A stretch of DNA of 64,000 nt from Anseranas semipalmata. Its lineage: Eukaryota; Chordata; Aves; Anseriformes; Anseranatidae. The notes under the pieces were generated by a model, which did no database searches, had not been told where the DNA came from, and saw only the letters and a list, made by a program, of their open reading frames with translations. Location: the NCBI GenBank assembly GCA_013399115.1, contig VXAA01000168.1, positions 148,252-212,251 of the forward strand, given 5' to 3'. Made by a program: the position numbers and the translations under genes. This document shows, piece after piece, positions 24,866 to 37,598 of this stretch (its first letter is position 1; each line of letters starts with the position of its first letter).

Positions 24866-26013
24866 CATACTGCAGTTGTATTGTACAGAGAGCGTGAAGT
24901 TTCATAAAGTATCAGAATAGCGTGGTTGAGGAAATTTCCCTTCCAGAGACGTTAAATGTGATAATACAGATAGGACCAGAGTTCTCATTTTATTATTCAG
25001 GTTGACTGGAATTGGTATTTTTTCATTAGAAGTTTGAGAAGTGTTTGGTTTCTGCTTTTAGACAAATGTTGGAAGATTAGTGTTATAGGGACAATTTTGA
25101 TGGGTGCAAAGTTTCAACCATTTTCCTATCTTTTCCAGTGTTTCAACATGTAATTTTCATTTCCTTGTTTGCTTTGCTTTGCACTTAGTGTTTCAATGGT
25201 GTGGGATAAAACATAGCCCGTGAACAGAAGAGGGTCAGGGCAAAGGAGGAAATGCAAATTTCAGAGGTGGGTGCAGCAGATGGGGGACTGGAGGAGGAAG
25301 CCATTTGAAGAGGTGTAGCCAGGAATCCAAGAAACCCAAAAAGCTATTTCTAAGACTTGTTCCAAATGTTTCTAATTTCATTCATATCTTTTTGTTTCCT
25401 TTACTGCTTAACTGGGGCAAGAAACTAAAGCCAGGAAAGTCCGATCATAGTGGGAAACAAAAACCTAAATATTGGAGAGAGAAAAAAGGCCATTCTTTGC
25501 AAAGCAGTTCTGCCTTTTGCATGTCTCCCATTGTTGGTGTTACTGTGGAAAATGTATAACATCACTCTTTTTGGAAAGCACTAGAGCCTGTTCAAGTAGA
25601 GATGGTTTATATAGTCTAACATGGAAGAACTTGAGGATATCTATTTCTTTACCATTTGCCTAATAATAAGTGAGCCTGTTGACCTCCGCTGGACTATTAC
25701 AAATGTGAAACTTGGCACTCAAAATTGCTTGCTCTAAATTTTCCAGTTGCTTTCTCTTTTTCCATTTGATGTCATCCTGCCAACTAGTGATTTTATTATT
25801 ATAAACAGGACATTGTATTCACTTTTAAGAAGAAATATGAAGCTGAAGGTAAAATTACAAACTGCAGTTTCTCAGCTGGCAAAATACAAAACAATGAGCT
25901 AAAAATACTGAGCAGAGAAAGGGTGCTGTGACAAAGTCTGAAATATCTACAAGATGGATGTGGTCTGAAGAGCAGAAACTGATCGACTTCAATTGAAAAG
26001 CTCTGAACTCATG

Positions 26014-26858
26014 AGAATCACTGGTGGTTGAGTTCAGAAGGGACCTCTGGAGATCATCTACTCCAACCCCCTTGCTCAAAGTGGGGTGAACTAGAGCAGG
26101 CTGTTCAGGGCTGTGTCCAGTTGGATTTTGAATATCTCCAGAGATGAAGATTCTACAACCTTTCTGAACAACCTATTCTGGGGTTTGATCCACCTTTACA
26201 GTAAAAAGGTTTTTGTTTTTTTGTTTTTTTAATCTTTCAATTGAACTTTTGTGTTTTGTGCCCGTTGCCTCTCATCCTGTCACTAGATACACTGAGAAGA
26301 ATCTGGCTCTGTTTACTTAGTCATCTTTACTCCTCATCAAGTATTACTTGACATTGATAAGATGTCCCTATGTGAGCTTTATCTTCTTGAGGCTGAACGG
26401 TCCCAGCCCTCTCAGCCTGTCCTCGTAAGTCACACACTCCAATCACTTAATCATTATTGATGCCCTTTAGCAGACTTGCTCCAGTATGTTGATGTCTTCC
26501 TGGTACTGGTGAGCCAAGAACTGGACACAGCCCTCCAGCTGTGGTCTCACCACTGTCCAGTAGAGGGGAAGGATCGAAGGATTGCGTCCCTTGACCTGCT
26601 GGCAACACTCTTCCTAATGCAGCCCAGGAGGCTGTTGGCCTTGTTTGCCACAAGGACACATTGTTGGCTAATGTTCAACTCATTGCCTACCAGGACCCAA
26701 GGTCCTTTTTTGCCAAGCTGCCTTCCAGCCAGTCAGCCCCTAGCCTATACCGGTATGTGGTGTTATTCCTCCCCAGGTGCAGGACTTTGCTTTTCTCTTT
26801 GAGCTTCATGAGATTCCCATCAACTCATTTCTCTATTGAGGTCTCTCTGGATAGCAAG
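26014..26858 (-). mobile_element. CR1 LINE, 5'-truncated, antisense orientation
   Basis: About 845 bp read on the minus strand as the CR1 3' end and part of ORF2. On the plus strand the recognisable phrases are agggacctctggagatcatc, gaactggacacagccctcca, cttcctaatgcagcccagga and caggtgcaggactttgc. The copy is diverged, with several indels and a T-rich run at 26210-26231, so ORF2 is not open. The tail end lies at the low-coordinate side. The subfamily resembles an older CR1 type than the copies at 18251 and 43646. Confidence 0.92.
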
Positions 26859-27455
26859 AAAACTGTCTATTCCTCCTGTGAGGAGTGTGAGGTTTTGTTT
26901 TTTTTTTTTAGCACCCTTTTGGCTGCTAAAAGGCCTGGAGGGCATCATACTGGGGCTCAGCAAGGATCCACAGCATTGGCCAGGGAACAATTAATGCTCG
27001 CTTCCTCCCCTGCTAGTGCAGAGTTAATGAACTTTGCTCTTGCAGACAAAGAGCTCTAAAGAGTGCAATGAAGCTTTCAGCTAAAGTCTGCATCTTGGTA
27101 TTTCAGTATGCTGTGACCTAAATCGCAACTGACCTAAAGCTATCAAAGTTATTAAAGGCTAAATTGTAATTTTGGCTGCCCATTCAGAAATGTAGCATCC
27201 TTCCTTTGGTTGTAAGGGAGGAAAAGTGGAGATGTTGTGCTGTGTCTGTGTCCTGCCGTGGAGGGCAGCTCTGTTCTTAGCTCTGTTTGTAGGGGGAAAG
27301 CACTGGCAGTAGGACAGTACCAGCACTGTGGTTCTTTCTGCTAATTCTTTCTTCGGGTGTGGTGCAGCCAGTAACAGGAATTAGCAGTGCTTATAGTAAA
27401 GGTTTGACAGCACCCTCTTTGCTCTAGTTGCCCAAGAAGATCGAGAGGTGATGGT

Positions 27456-27482
27456 AAAATAAATAAAAATAAATAAATAAAA
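27456..27482. repeat. (AAAT)n microsatellite
   Basis: Short run of AAAT units with one longer A step. Confidence 0.9.
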
Positions 27483-29689
27483 TGGCAGCCTTGAGCTAAG
27501 CAAGGAGTTGGAGGAAAGCGATCGGCCTCTGAAACAGATGTCTTTTCAAGGCAGGTGGAATACTTTAGTTTGAAATGAGTGCAAGTCAGATAAAACATCA
27601 TTAAACAGCTTGTTTCCTGGAGATTTTCCACTACAAAAAGCTAGTGTTAAGTAGAGCAAGACTTACTCAGCTATAATAGGATATGTAAAAATGCTCTGGT
27701 TTCTGATGGAAACTGAGAAATGGCTTGTTTAGCAAATGTATAAGCAACATTGCTGCAGACCTGACTGTTATCTTGGCGTGGAGTAGAGACACAAACAGGG
27801 CCAGATTATGATCTCTGCCCTCTCGCTGGGCACCGAGCTGTTCTGTGACTAATTCAATGTTCTCCATAGGGATGTAGAAGGCACACAAAGGATTACTCGG
27901 TGGTGTCTGACGATGTCAGATCTGGTCCCTCTCTAACAGGACTGACTCCAGAAGGGCGATCATGTCTGTACCAGCTCTGGGTACTTCTGCTGTCCGTGCA
28001 GCCGGGGGAAGAGTGCCCTTGGATCAGTGGGGAGAGCTAGCGTTAGCTCGATACTGACCCATTAGCTGAGTAAGTAAAACTGAACAAAACCGTGCTCCTG
28101 TCAGGGTGATGTGATTCAGCTCCCTGCTTCTGACACTCAGTTGGCTTCTTCAGGTCCTCCGCTCTGTTTTCATAACATTTTCTACTACGCTATAGCTACA
28201 GCAATTGTGGTGACACTGTTTTGTGCAAAATGATGCATGGTGTTTGCTGTCAGATGCTGCTGTTACCAGTGGCTGGTGTACACAGACACACTGGCAGCTT
28301 CACTGGTGTTTTTCCTTACAGGAAGGCGCGTGTGGTCATTGGAAGCGCAGCTTCAAGCGGAATCAGTGGTGTGCAGTTGGACGGGGTTATTGTGTTCTGA
28401 TATTGTAGGCCGTCAAAACTAAGCTTGCTTAGTTAGAATGTTTCACTGTGGAAAACAGTAATAACTTTTGCAACTAGGTTGCTATATATACAGTCTTGTT
28501 CCTGACTCTCTGCCTATTTTGTGGAGAGAATAGCAGGGAGAGATGAGGATAAAAATCTTAAATCAATTTGGGAATGTGTCCATTTCTTACCGGATTCTAG
28601 TGGATCACAAGGTGGGCTTTAACTGCATGTGATGAGCAAAAGAGTGCCCTATCCTGTCACGTTTATATGTGTGAAGCGGCCCGCCCAGTTCAGAGGTGCC
28701 AGATACTGCCACTTTCCCTGATACACACTGCTCAGCTGATGCTCTTCTCTCACTACAGGCCAGATAGCACTTATGTAGACAGGAGATGAAGGATCCAAGA
28801 CCTGGTGTCAACCAGGGTGTCTGTCTCTGTTGCTGTAGATGAAGAAACCTAGAACTGAAGTGGGTTTGGCAGTATGTCCCCATTGTGGTATTTCAGGGCC
28901 GCTCACTGGTCACTAGGGCAGGCTGGTCGTTAAAAGGAACAACATTTTCCTCATGGCTCCATTCTGATCCTGAATATTAAGAGACCTATTTACACCTTTA
29001 CAGAATCCGGTGTTTGCACTGGGATCTCATCTCAGCCCACCTTTCATTGTCTTTGCAGAGCTCTTTCTTTCCACTCTTGTCTGGTCTTTGCGAGTTGAGT
29101 TTTGTCATACATGTGGGAAATGGTGTCTGTAAGACAGAGCACCACAGTCATTGTCCTGGTTTCATGGTTCCTCATGTTACAGGAGAGAAGGGCACTTTTG
29201 TCATCAAAGCCAAGAAAACGGAAAGAAGAAATCCTTTTTTCTCAAGGTCTTTGCTGTAAGCTGTTGTGTATCCAAGGCATGTTCTCTGACCTGTCTGCCC
29301 TGAAGGTTTTGGGTGACAGATCCTCGTTCCCAGGTTATTCTCAGATCCTCACTCTCTAAAAAGATAGAAACAAACATAATATAGGTGGCACACATGAAGG
29401 TATTTCTGTATGAGGCAGAGTTGTCCCGGAGACATCACAGCATGGTTCAGTGGGGCAGTCCGGAAAAGACTAACTAAGGAATTCTGGGAGCTGAGGGACC
29501 GACCTGAAAGGAAGGATTAACAGTGCCCAGTGTGTATTTGCCAACACTGAAACTAGGAGTTTGTGAAAGATGTAGTAGTTAACGGTTAAAATACATGGGC
29601 CAAAAAGAGACGAGAATCATTGAAGGTAGTGGGAGTGTTATGAGGACAAGTAAGGTAAAACAAAGAGGAAACCTTTCCTGTCCAACCTA

Positions 29690-29870
29690 AAATAGAACGT
29701 AGCTTACAGTGCTAAAGAAAGTATTGGAAACTCCATCACTAAAGATGCTTAATACTATACTGGAGAAAGTCCTTGCAAATGTATTGTCAAGTGTTGTCCA
29801 GCTCTGACCTATGGGGGTTGGATGACCTAATGTCTCTTCCATTTCTAGCTCTGTGCATCTATGATTAAAG
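29690..29870 (+). mobile_element. Old CR1 3' fragment, sense orientation
   Basis: The end of this segment reads ggttggatgacctaatgtct, then cttccatttctagctctgtg and atctatgatt. This is the degenerate form of the CR1 terminus (ttggatgacct, then cccttccaacctctatgatt). The preceding tggaaactccatcactaaag fits the upstream CR1 phrase. High divergence suggests an early insertion. The left border is approximate. Confidence 0.62.
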
Positions 29871-32579
29871 TAGTTTATATAATGCAAGTGCATTTTCAAT
29901 TACACTCCACCTTCTTGCGTGGGATAGTGGTGGTGCAGAGACCTCATTATATTTGTGGCACAATTACAGCATGACTTGTAGGAAGTATTGCTGGTGCTTG
30001 GTCTCTCAGACACTCTGATCTTTTATATACATGTTGGCTTTTCAAACCATTTAGTTATGTTCCAAGACTGCAGTGCTCTTTTTTTTCCTTCTTCCTCCTT
30101 ACTGTGAGGCCATAAATATATAGAAGGAATAATTGATTCTGGTTCGGCAATCCAGTGAGCAGTCCTTGGTGGAAATGTAAATGTTTATTGTTGTAGAAGC
30201 GTAATACATCAGGAGTCATTGTCAGCCACTCTCTTGGACCAAGGTCTGTTTTCTGAACCAGAACAAGATGTTAGCTAAAACATAAACACAGAGAAATTAA
30301 AAGAACAGTACAGGTTTGATGTATAAAATTGGGCTTTCAGTGCATTTTATGCTGTGCTGGATTTTTGTGGGATTTATACAACTAGTGTTTGGAGGGGGCA
30401 GTTTTTGCTTCCAATTATTTTATAATTTCAGTTCATTTTGAAATTTATGTGCCATGCAAAAAGAGTTTTGTGGTGTGTCAACTATCTTTGTCGGTGTGTT
30501 ACAGGGCATTCAGAGTGCCTTCAGAGATTTGTCAGGGCACTTCTACTGCATGCATATTTTTAAACATATTCCTTTTAAGCATCTATCATGGAAGCAGCCA
30601 CTCTAGGGTTTTAACTGAAATCTGCCAACATCAAGTGTGACGAATGTGGTAGACACTACACGTAATAGATGTCTTTGGGAGTGGGATGTTGAAATCTCTA
30701 AAAATGTTCAGGCACTGATTGTTCTCTGAAATTTCTCTCTGCGAAAGTGTGTTTCATACCCATGTGAGTGATGAACATCAGTGGAATGGGTCCCATGCTT
30801 ACTGACACTTTATAACAAACCTGTGCAGACAGCGTGGTCAAGTTGGGTTTACTTGTGATTGAAGAATGAGATTGATTTTTGCGGTTGCCATAACAATTGT
30901 ACTGTTGTGTGAAAAAATGTTTGTAGCTTTCACTGGAGTGAGTTGACAGCTCTAGGATGCCTATTTCCAAATTAAAACAACTGTTTCCAGCTCTGAGAAA
31001 TGAGGTCTGTTTAGCTTTTCCAAGGTAAGGCTCAGCAGGGTCTTAGAAATGACCTGAAGAGCTTAAAGGTTCTGAAAGTGCCTTTGCTGCTTAATTTTAA
31101 AAAGCCAGCTTTGAGCTGAAGTTAATAAGGGTAAACCAGGATGCTGAGCTTTCACTCCCACCCAGCTATTGTGTGCACTCACAAAGTGAAGAGAACAGGA
31201 CAATCTAAGGAGTCCCTAGAAGAATGTAAATGCATTGCAAGTGTCTAGACATGCAGTCACTCTTACTGTAAATGTCTCAGCACTGACATATTCAAGTTTA
31301 AAGGAGGCTTGTAATGCCTATACTTTAATAAACAAAATGATGGTCATTACTGTCTCACCTCCAGCTGCAGCAGTCCGGTTGCTGGAAATGGGCTAATGCT
31401 TCAGCAAAAGATTTCACTTGGTGCTTTGGGAGCCGCTGAGCAAGTGGTGGGTGGTGGGACTGTGGGCTGACAGCAGGAGCCCGGGCAGGCAGGAGGGTCA
31501 GCATGCGGGTAGTCACCAAGCTGTTCGAATCTGCAGCCCTGCGGTGTTTGTGTGTTGGGAATTCACAGCCAGCAGGCTGCAGCCACCTTTTCTGTGCTAG
31601 TGGATGCTGTGGCTTCTGGTGGATTCTTTCTTTTGTAGTCATTTTGGATGCATTGATTTTGGTGAATGACCAGTAAGCACTGCAGGAGACTGCCTCACTC
31701 TGCAGGTTGCCCTTGGGAGAAAGTCAGGGCAGGGAGGTAAGTAAGGGCCATGTTCAGGCACCTCAGTTCCACCTCAGCCCCTTCGCCTGGGTCTCCTGTT
31801 GGGAGGCTTTGGGTGGTTCCCTGCTCAGCCCCTTTCTTAGGTGCTCTGGCTTGCTTTCAGAGGCACCAGCCCCCTCTCTGGGCAGTCTGAGTTCAGGCAA
31901 ACAGTGAAGCTGGGGCTTCGATCCCAGCGACCCGACCTGATGGCTGCTGCAGCCAGGGCCAAGAGGGGTGGTGATCTGTGGCATATGGGGCCATGGGTGC
32001 AGTTAGGCTGCCCGGCTGGTTTGTGCTTGCTGTGCCTGGGATGTACGTCCTCCATCCTCTGCCTTCCCTGGTTCCCGAATAGCTGGTGTCTGCTTGCTTC
32101 TTTGGGACTCTGCCTCCTGCGAATGGTCACTTCAGCTGGTAAGGACAGCATCTTGCTTCATTGAGGGTTTTCAGTTGCTCTAGCGGGTACATGCAGTTCT
32201 CTGAACTGTTGTTTCACGTTTTTTTTATAAAAAAAAAAATTTTATAGCGGTGAAAATCTGGGCTCAGTGTCTCCACTGGCGGGTTGATTCGTCTGCACGC
32301 TGCTGGCTGGGAGGGCTGTCCAGTTGTGTTAGGAGGGCTCGCGTGGCTGCGTGGTGCTGCTTTGTTTGCTGCGTACAAACTGTCGCTTTTCTGCATTGGC
32401 AGCATCAAGCTGCTTTTATGGAAAATCGCACTGGTAACACCCAAACTTCGCCCAACCGCTGGCCATGCTGGGAACCTCGCTTCTGCTGCAGCCTGAGGCT
32501 GTGGTTTACACATGCAATGCTTCAGCTTGATCCAAGCAGACTTCCACTGACCACTAGGACTTGCAATCTCCTTGTGTCA

Positions 32580-33065
32580 TAGATGCTTATATTTTATGGC
32601 TAACTTCAACTCATCTATTGAATTTTGAACAGTTTTAGCTGGCAAAAAGCTATACTGATGTATTGTACCAAACCTTGTAGCACCAACTGTACTGTATTTT
32701 CTCTGCTGATTCCTGTGAATACCTTTGCATAGGTGTACTTATTTACACACAGAAAAACAAACTGCTGTTGTGGTTCTGTGATCTGTGAACATTTTAATTA
32801 CCATGATGGTAATTCTAGCTCACTAACAGACTGTTTATCTTACCTCTACTGCTGCAATAGCCATTTATTTTAGGTCCTGTTAAAGGTAAAAAGACCAACT
32901 GCTCTGCAGATATGTTCGTCTGCTTTAATTAGGCTTCCTTAAGCTGTACAAAGAGAAACGGCACTTAATTAGCTTTCCTTAAATTAAGATTGATATTCCA
33001 GCTTGTATATGTGCACGCTGTCATTATTGTCTAATAAACCGAGTGCTCTGTTCTGCAGTTTTTTT
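32580..33065. promoter_or_regulatory. Candidate enhancer with paired homeodomain-type sites
   Basis: This A/T-rich block contains a 19-bp palindrome, AATTACCATGATGGTAATT (32796-32814). It also has two 18-bp boxes, TTAATTAGGCTTCCTTAA (32925-32942) and TTAATTAGCTTTCCTTAA (32965-32982), exactly 40 bp apart. TAATTA and TTAATTAG are typical homeodomain binding cores. A SOX-like cattattgtc follows near 33021. The block has no repeat signature. Confidence 0.42.
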
Positions 33066-35699
33066 CCCCAGATGGTTGATTTGCAAGATGGCAGACGGAG
33101 CCAGCGTGCGAGCTTTGCCTTCAGCAATGCTGAGGGGCTTTAGCAGGGTGTGGGCAGCGTGAGCGGCACGTGCGGGTCCACCAGGCTCTGTGCGAGCCGT
33201 TCCCCCGGTCCTCCAAAACTCTCATGGCATGGCCCAGCTCCAGTGCACAAAGCCTCTGGCCACCGCAAGGAGGGAGAGATTTTATTCTTCCATCAACAGA
33301 AACTCCATGCCAGAGCAAGTCCACCTCTGCAGACCTACATTAAACATATGTTTTAGACAAAGAAGCTCCCGTAAAAAGTGGAAGTTTCCACACTGAAACG
33401 TTTGTTTTTGATTAGTGTGTGGAGGCTGGGGGTTTCTTAAAAGACACATATTTATCTCGGGCCCTTTTCAGCATGAAGACCGGAAAATCTCTTAACTCTG
33501 TGTGTGTCTCTATCTCCTAAACCAGTTTCCTTTAACTAACCAAGTTGTGTGTATGTTGGAACGAATGGACCTGGAACATCTCATTACTTTTACAAAGTAT
33601 GTTTTGACAATTTTAAATGAATAAAACAGATTTTTATTAGGTGTAATGACAATGAGAGATGGCTCCTTCGGGGCTTTTAAAGCACAGGGAGAGAGGAATG
33701 ATCAGGCTTCTTAATCCACAAGGTCACCTTGGCAGCCCTCCAGAGGCTGGAGACAGCTGCCAATTTGTGTTTACCTGTGGTCAATGCAAATATGCATGTG
33801 TGCAGCCGTGATATTTGCTTGTGCTTAAGCAATGTCTTTGTTAGCAGGTGCATAAAAAGTACTGTTGCCTTGAGCTTTAGTCTTACAACCCACGGCAGGT
33901 TGGTTTTGTTATTGGTTACGCTCAGAAATGCGGTCTGATCTCTCTGAGATCTTTGTGCCACAGCCTTTGGGGTATTGTACAGCCAGACAGCACGGCCAGT
34001 GGAGGAATTTGAATGGCAGACTTGCCACATAGCTGGGAGCAATGTTATTTCTTCACCCCGCTGGTTTTTGTCAGCTGCCTCCAGGGTGCTCCCCAGGGAC
34101 CTGTGCGGGAGAGGCCGGAGCAGGCGCCAAGGGAGGGGGACGGTTTGCGGGGCAGGGGCTGGCTGCGCTGCCCACACCCAGCCTTTCCTCCTGGCGCTTG
34201 TCACTGCCTGCCCTGGGACCAGCGCTGGCTCTGAAGCCGCCTGGAGATAAAAGGTGATACTGGCAGGGCTGGAGGAAAAGCGAGAGCCGATAGCTGAGCG
34301 TCTGCCTTCCTGAGAGCTTGCCTGGAGGAGCACATGCGGGGGTGCTGCACTCGTGCCCCGTGCTGCAGTCCCATCACTCGGTGGATTGTTTTCTTTCCTA
34401 CATGCCAGCCCCGGTTCCCATAGCCATCTGAAACTTCTCCAGTAATAAAAACTGAAAACCAGAAATATAATTCATCGCACTTAATAATGCAATTACTGGT
34501 AAGCAGAATTCGCTTAGAAAACTTTAGTCAGGTGTACTTCTTTGTGCCAGAATTATCTCACTGCCATGAATTTTGAGCTCTGCTTGCAAATCTGCTTCGC
34601 TTGTCCCATTGACTACCTGGCCATCAGCTCTGCAACATTTCTGCAGAGTCCTTATGCCAAGGAGTATCATTCCCTGTGTTACTTGCTCAGTGACTTTCTT
34701 ACCTCACCTTGCAGTCTGTGCCCAGAATAAACTGCCTGTGACAAGCTACAAGTTCAAGTCCCTCAAGTAGTTTCAGAGGAGAAGCGGATCTGAGCCTGGT
34801 GGTAAAACATATCCCAGCTGTGCTCCACGTAGAGGTGCTGGTGAGAAATGCTAAATCAGTGTTTGCCTGGACCCCTCTTCAGCTTTGCATCTGTGAGCTT
34901 AAATATCACAGCCCAGAGCCATGCTTGCCTGCTAAGAGGCTGCCAGGAGCCTGGCCAGTGTGCCCCAAGCGGCAGTGAGCCCTGCACCGGGTGCTGCCCA
35001 GGGGGGCTGGGGCCACCCCCAGCCCAGCTCCGTGTGCTCTGAACTGGGGCCACCACCGACCTCTGCAGCAGCCTTCCCTGGCCAAATACATCTCGGCAAA
35101 GCAGCCCGTTAGTTGCTACCACTGTATAAATGTGTTCAGGATTTGGCACCCGCGTATTTACGCTCGCTTCTTTCCAGGGCAGACTGCAAATATGCACTTT
35201 GTTGAAACCACCCTGCTAATCTTTAAACTGCCTGGAGCTACGATTCGCAATGGGTGGCAGCCGCTTGCGGTTGCAGGCCCCGAACATCTGGGATAAGCTA
35301 TCTATTCCACTGACACGGGAACCCGCGTTCTCTTTGAAGAAGCTCTTTAACCTTTTTCTTGGTCACTTGTCAGTGTAAATCAAGCCATTAGTTTCTGTTC
35401 AGTGCTGTTTGCTCTTTTAAATTAAGTAGCTTAAAGGAAGATTTACTAGACGTGTCTGTGGGGTAGTCACAGTGCCGGGTTGCTGCTGCATTTCTACCCG
35501 GCGAGTTGGCAGGATGTGGCGCGTGGACGCGTGCGTGCCCCCAAACTGCTCGTGGTGTGTCTCTGTGCACGCACAGCTCCCCGAGGAAAGTGGTGCAGTA
35601 CCTTGGGGAAGAGAGATCCTGAAATTACAGCCTTAGGTGGACTTGCAGCTTTAAGGACTATATATTTATGGAAGCAAGGGTGTGTGCAAGCCTTTAAAA

Positions 35700-36140
35700 A
35701 TTAGTTGATTCCCGCTGCTGGATGGCTAGACACCAACAGATCAAAGTCCCCATGTAGTTGAAAAGATTTTATATCTTTCAGTGTCACGATCTCTAATTTG
35801 TTTGGATGCATGGGAAGGCTCAGAAACTAATGTGCATCTGGGGATTAAGGCAGCTTTGCTATCCAATCTGAAAGCTAGCATATTCTAAAAGATTTTCAAA
35901 GTCTCGGAAGGGAGTGAAGTGCTTTACTGATTTTTATGTCTTTGAAAATCTCTATTTAGCGTGCCTGGTGGAATTATATAAATACGTGCTGCCAGCTGTC
36001 TGACACCAACAGCTACCACCCAGAGCATTTAAGCACTGAAGTGATAGGCCTGCGAAGATAGAGACATTGCTCTCACTGTGCAAGCACCCATGCAAAAAGA
36101 CTAAGACTTGCTAATTCCATGTGACACTTGCTCATTTAAA
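35700..36140. promoter_or_regulatory. Candidate conserved noncoding block
   Basis: A repeat-free A/T-rich stretch with forms such as agatcaaagtcc (TCF/LEF type), ctctaatttg and ttgctaattcc. It resembles conserved vertebrate intron elements in texture only. Confidence 0.25.
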
Positions 36141-36561
36141 GGTTCACTGTAATTTTTCCCCTCCCACCTCTCCTACCACAGGAGTATATTGGTGGCTATG
36201 CGGTAAGAAAAATAAATGTGCTCTCGTTATACATCTCCAGAAGGGAGTTGCCACCGTGATCTGAGTCTTTCTGCGGCAAGAAGAAAAGAAGCTGTCTGAT
36301 CTCTTCCTTGGCAGCCTCAGCCTATACCATTGTGCTTGGGGATCTTTGACCCTGGGAGGGGCTGAACTTATTGTAAATGTTAAGATAAAAGCAAAATAAA
36401 CCAGCAAACCCATTCCTTTACTGTCTTTACCACTCTTTAGGTCCTGTCTCACATTCCCTACGTTGCTTGGGTGAACCCTGCTGTAGTCCAGGGGCCTGGG
36501 CAAGAAGTTGCTGTAGGGCAGCCCGGAGTGAAAGGAGGCCCTAAAGCAGCAGTTTTGGAAG

Positions 36562-36581
36562 TTTTTTTTTTTTTTTTTTTT
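36562..36581. repeat. Poly(T) tract, 20 bases
   Basis: Twenty consecutive T residues within the intron before the catalytic exon. On the minus strand it produces the lysine run in a spurious 210-codon frame. Confidence 0.95.
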
Positions 36582-37294
36582 CCTGAGTACTTCAGGTTTT
36601 AGGTCTCTGTGCTTTTGAACATGATCATTCCTGAAGTCAGATGCTATATTTTGTCTTGCCTCTGTGGCCTTAGACCATAACTGTGGTCTATCTTGATACA
36701 TTCCCGGTGTCCCTGCCATGCACTGCTGTGGGACATAATGTCTGTAAGCCTTCCAGGGCAAGGCTGGATATTCCACGTACCACCTATTACAGCATATGCA
36801 GAGGGGTGTTTTTCCTAAGCATTGTGTTGATTTGCTAAATCTAATCAGCTAATTTGGAGCTCCTTCATTCTGTAACTTTCCTAGTGTTTCGTATTGAACT
36901 TGGTTTTCCCTTTGGCGCATGATATGCAACACAGATATTGTAAAGCACCGCAACCCTTGAGCGTACTGAGACAGAAAGTCTAACTCCTACTTTTGTTATC
37001 ACGCAGCTTGGTTTGTAAATGTTTTGCTGCCTCTGCTCCGTGCTACCTGTGCTCATGGAGTTACAGATGCTGCGATATCTGCTCTTGTGTATGGGGCTGT
37101 GGGTTATTTGTGTTTAATTTAGCTTTACAATTAGGAACCATCTATTTTTATTCTAGCTGTAAGGCATTAAGACTTCTTCCTGCTTGTTACTTTAGAGTGA
37201 ACTTGATGGGATCAGTTGTTTAGTTTTTGTGGAGGAAAATCAGTAATGAGATGAAAGCTGTTAAAAGCAGGCAGTTCTACCAAAAAGAAAAATT

Positions 37295-37314
37295 AAACAA
37301 ACAAACAAACAAAA
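37295..37314. repeat. (AAAC)n microsatellite
   Basis: About five AAAC units, some 200 bp before the acceptor of the exon at 37519. Confidence 0.92.
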
Positions 37315-37518
37315 ATATCATCAAGGAGTTTCACTTCTCCAAAACTTTTTTTTTTTTTAACATTAGATTTAGACTTTCAGATTAGTTTGGAAGATGTTTC
37401 AACAGCCTGAGTCTTCTGAAAACATCGTTGTTGTTGTCTGGATGTCTCTGGTCTATGTGTTTTGATGCCTTCTTCATGACTGGAAGATAAATTTTCCTTT
37501 TTTTTTTTTCTTGGATAG

Positions 37519-37598
37519 GAAAGAATGCATTTTCACCATCGACCCATCAACTGCCAAAGATCTTGATGATGCTTTGTCCTGTAAACAACTCCCTGACG
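37519..37598 (+). CDS. DIS3L2: DIS3L2 coding exon: RNB catalytic aspartate cluster
   Basis: This 80-nt exon follows a long T tract and ttggatag and ends at G before gtatga. It enters in phase 2 and leaves in phase 1. The translation [20 protein letters not shown] matches the most conserved segment of the RNase II/R family. The four acidic residues that hold the catalytic magnesium ions in this family (spacing D, +6, +8, +9, as in E. coli RNase II D201/D207/D209/D210) are all present, at codons 37541, 37559, 37565 and 37568. Human Asp391, mutated in standard catalytic-dead constructs, lies in this motif. The enzyme here is therefore predicted to be active. Introns of 15.4 and 18.4 kb flank the exon; skipping it would shift the frame and remove the active site. 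Confidence 0.97.

Larger units (their letters stand above)
22091..37518 (+). other. DIS3L2: DIS3L2 intron (15.4 kb)
   Basis: This intron has a gtaaca donor and a ttggatag acceptor after a long T run. It contains an ancient SINE-like tail (24735), a long antisense CR1 (26014-26858), an older sense CR1 tail (29690-29870), enhancer-like blocks (32580-33065, 35700-36140), a GC-rich section near 34080-34260, and T20 and AAAC repeats near its end. No other gene is recognised. Confidence 0.92.

Noticed and set aside
32925..32982. Regular 40-bp spacing as a CRISPR or satellite array
   Set aside because: There are only two short boxes with unrelated spacers in a vertebrate intron; neither class fits.
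33677..34333. A 218-codon open frame on the minus strand, the longest in the window
   Set aside because: It lies inside a DIS3L2 intron in a GC-rich section where stops are rare. It has no recognisable domain, no splice context and no similarity I can name.
36144..36776. A 210-codon open frame on the minus strand
   Set aside because: It runs through the T20 tract, which gives a lysine run, and has no domain or conserved motif. Chance frame.
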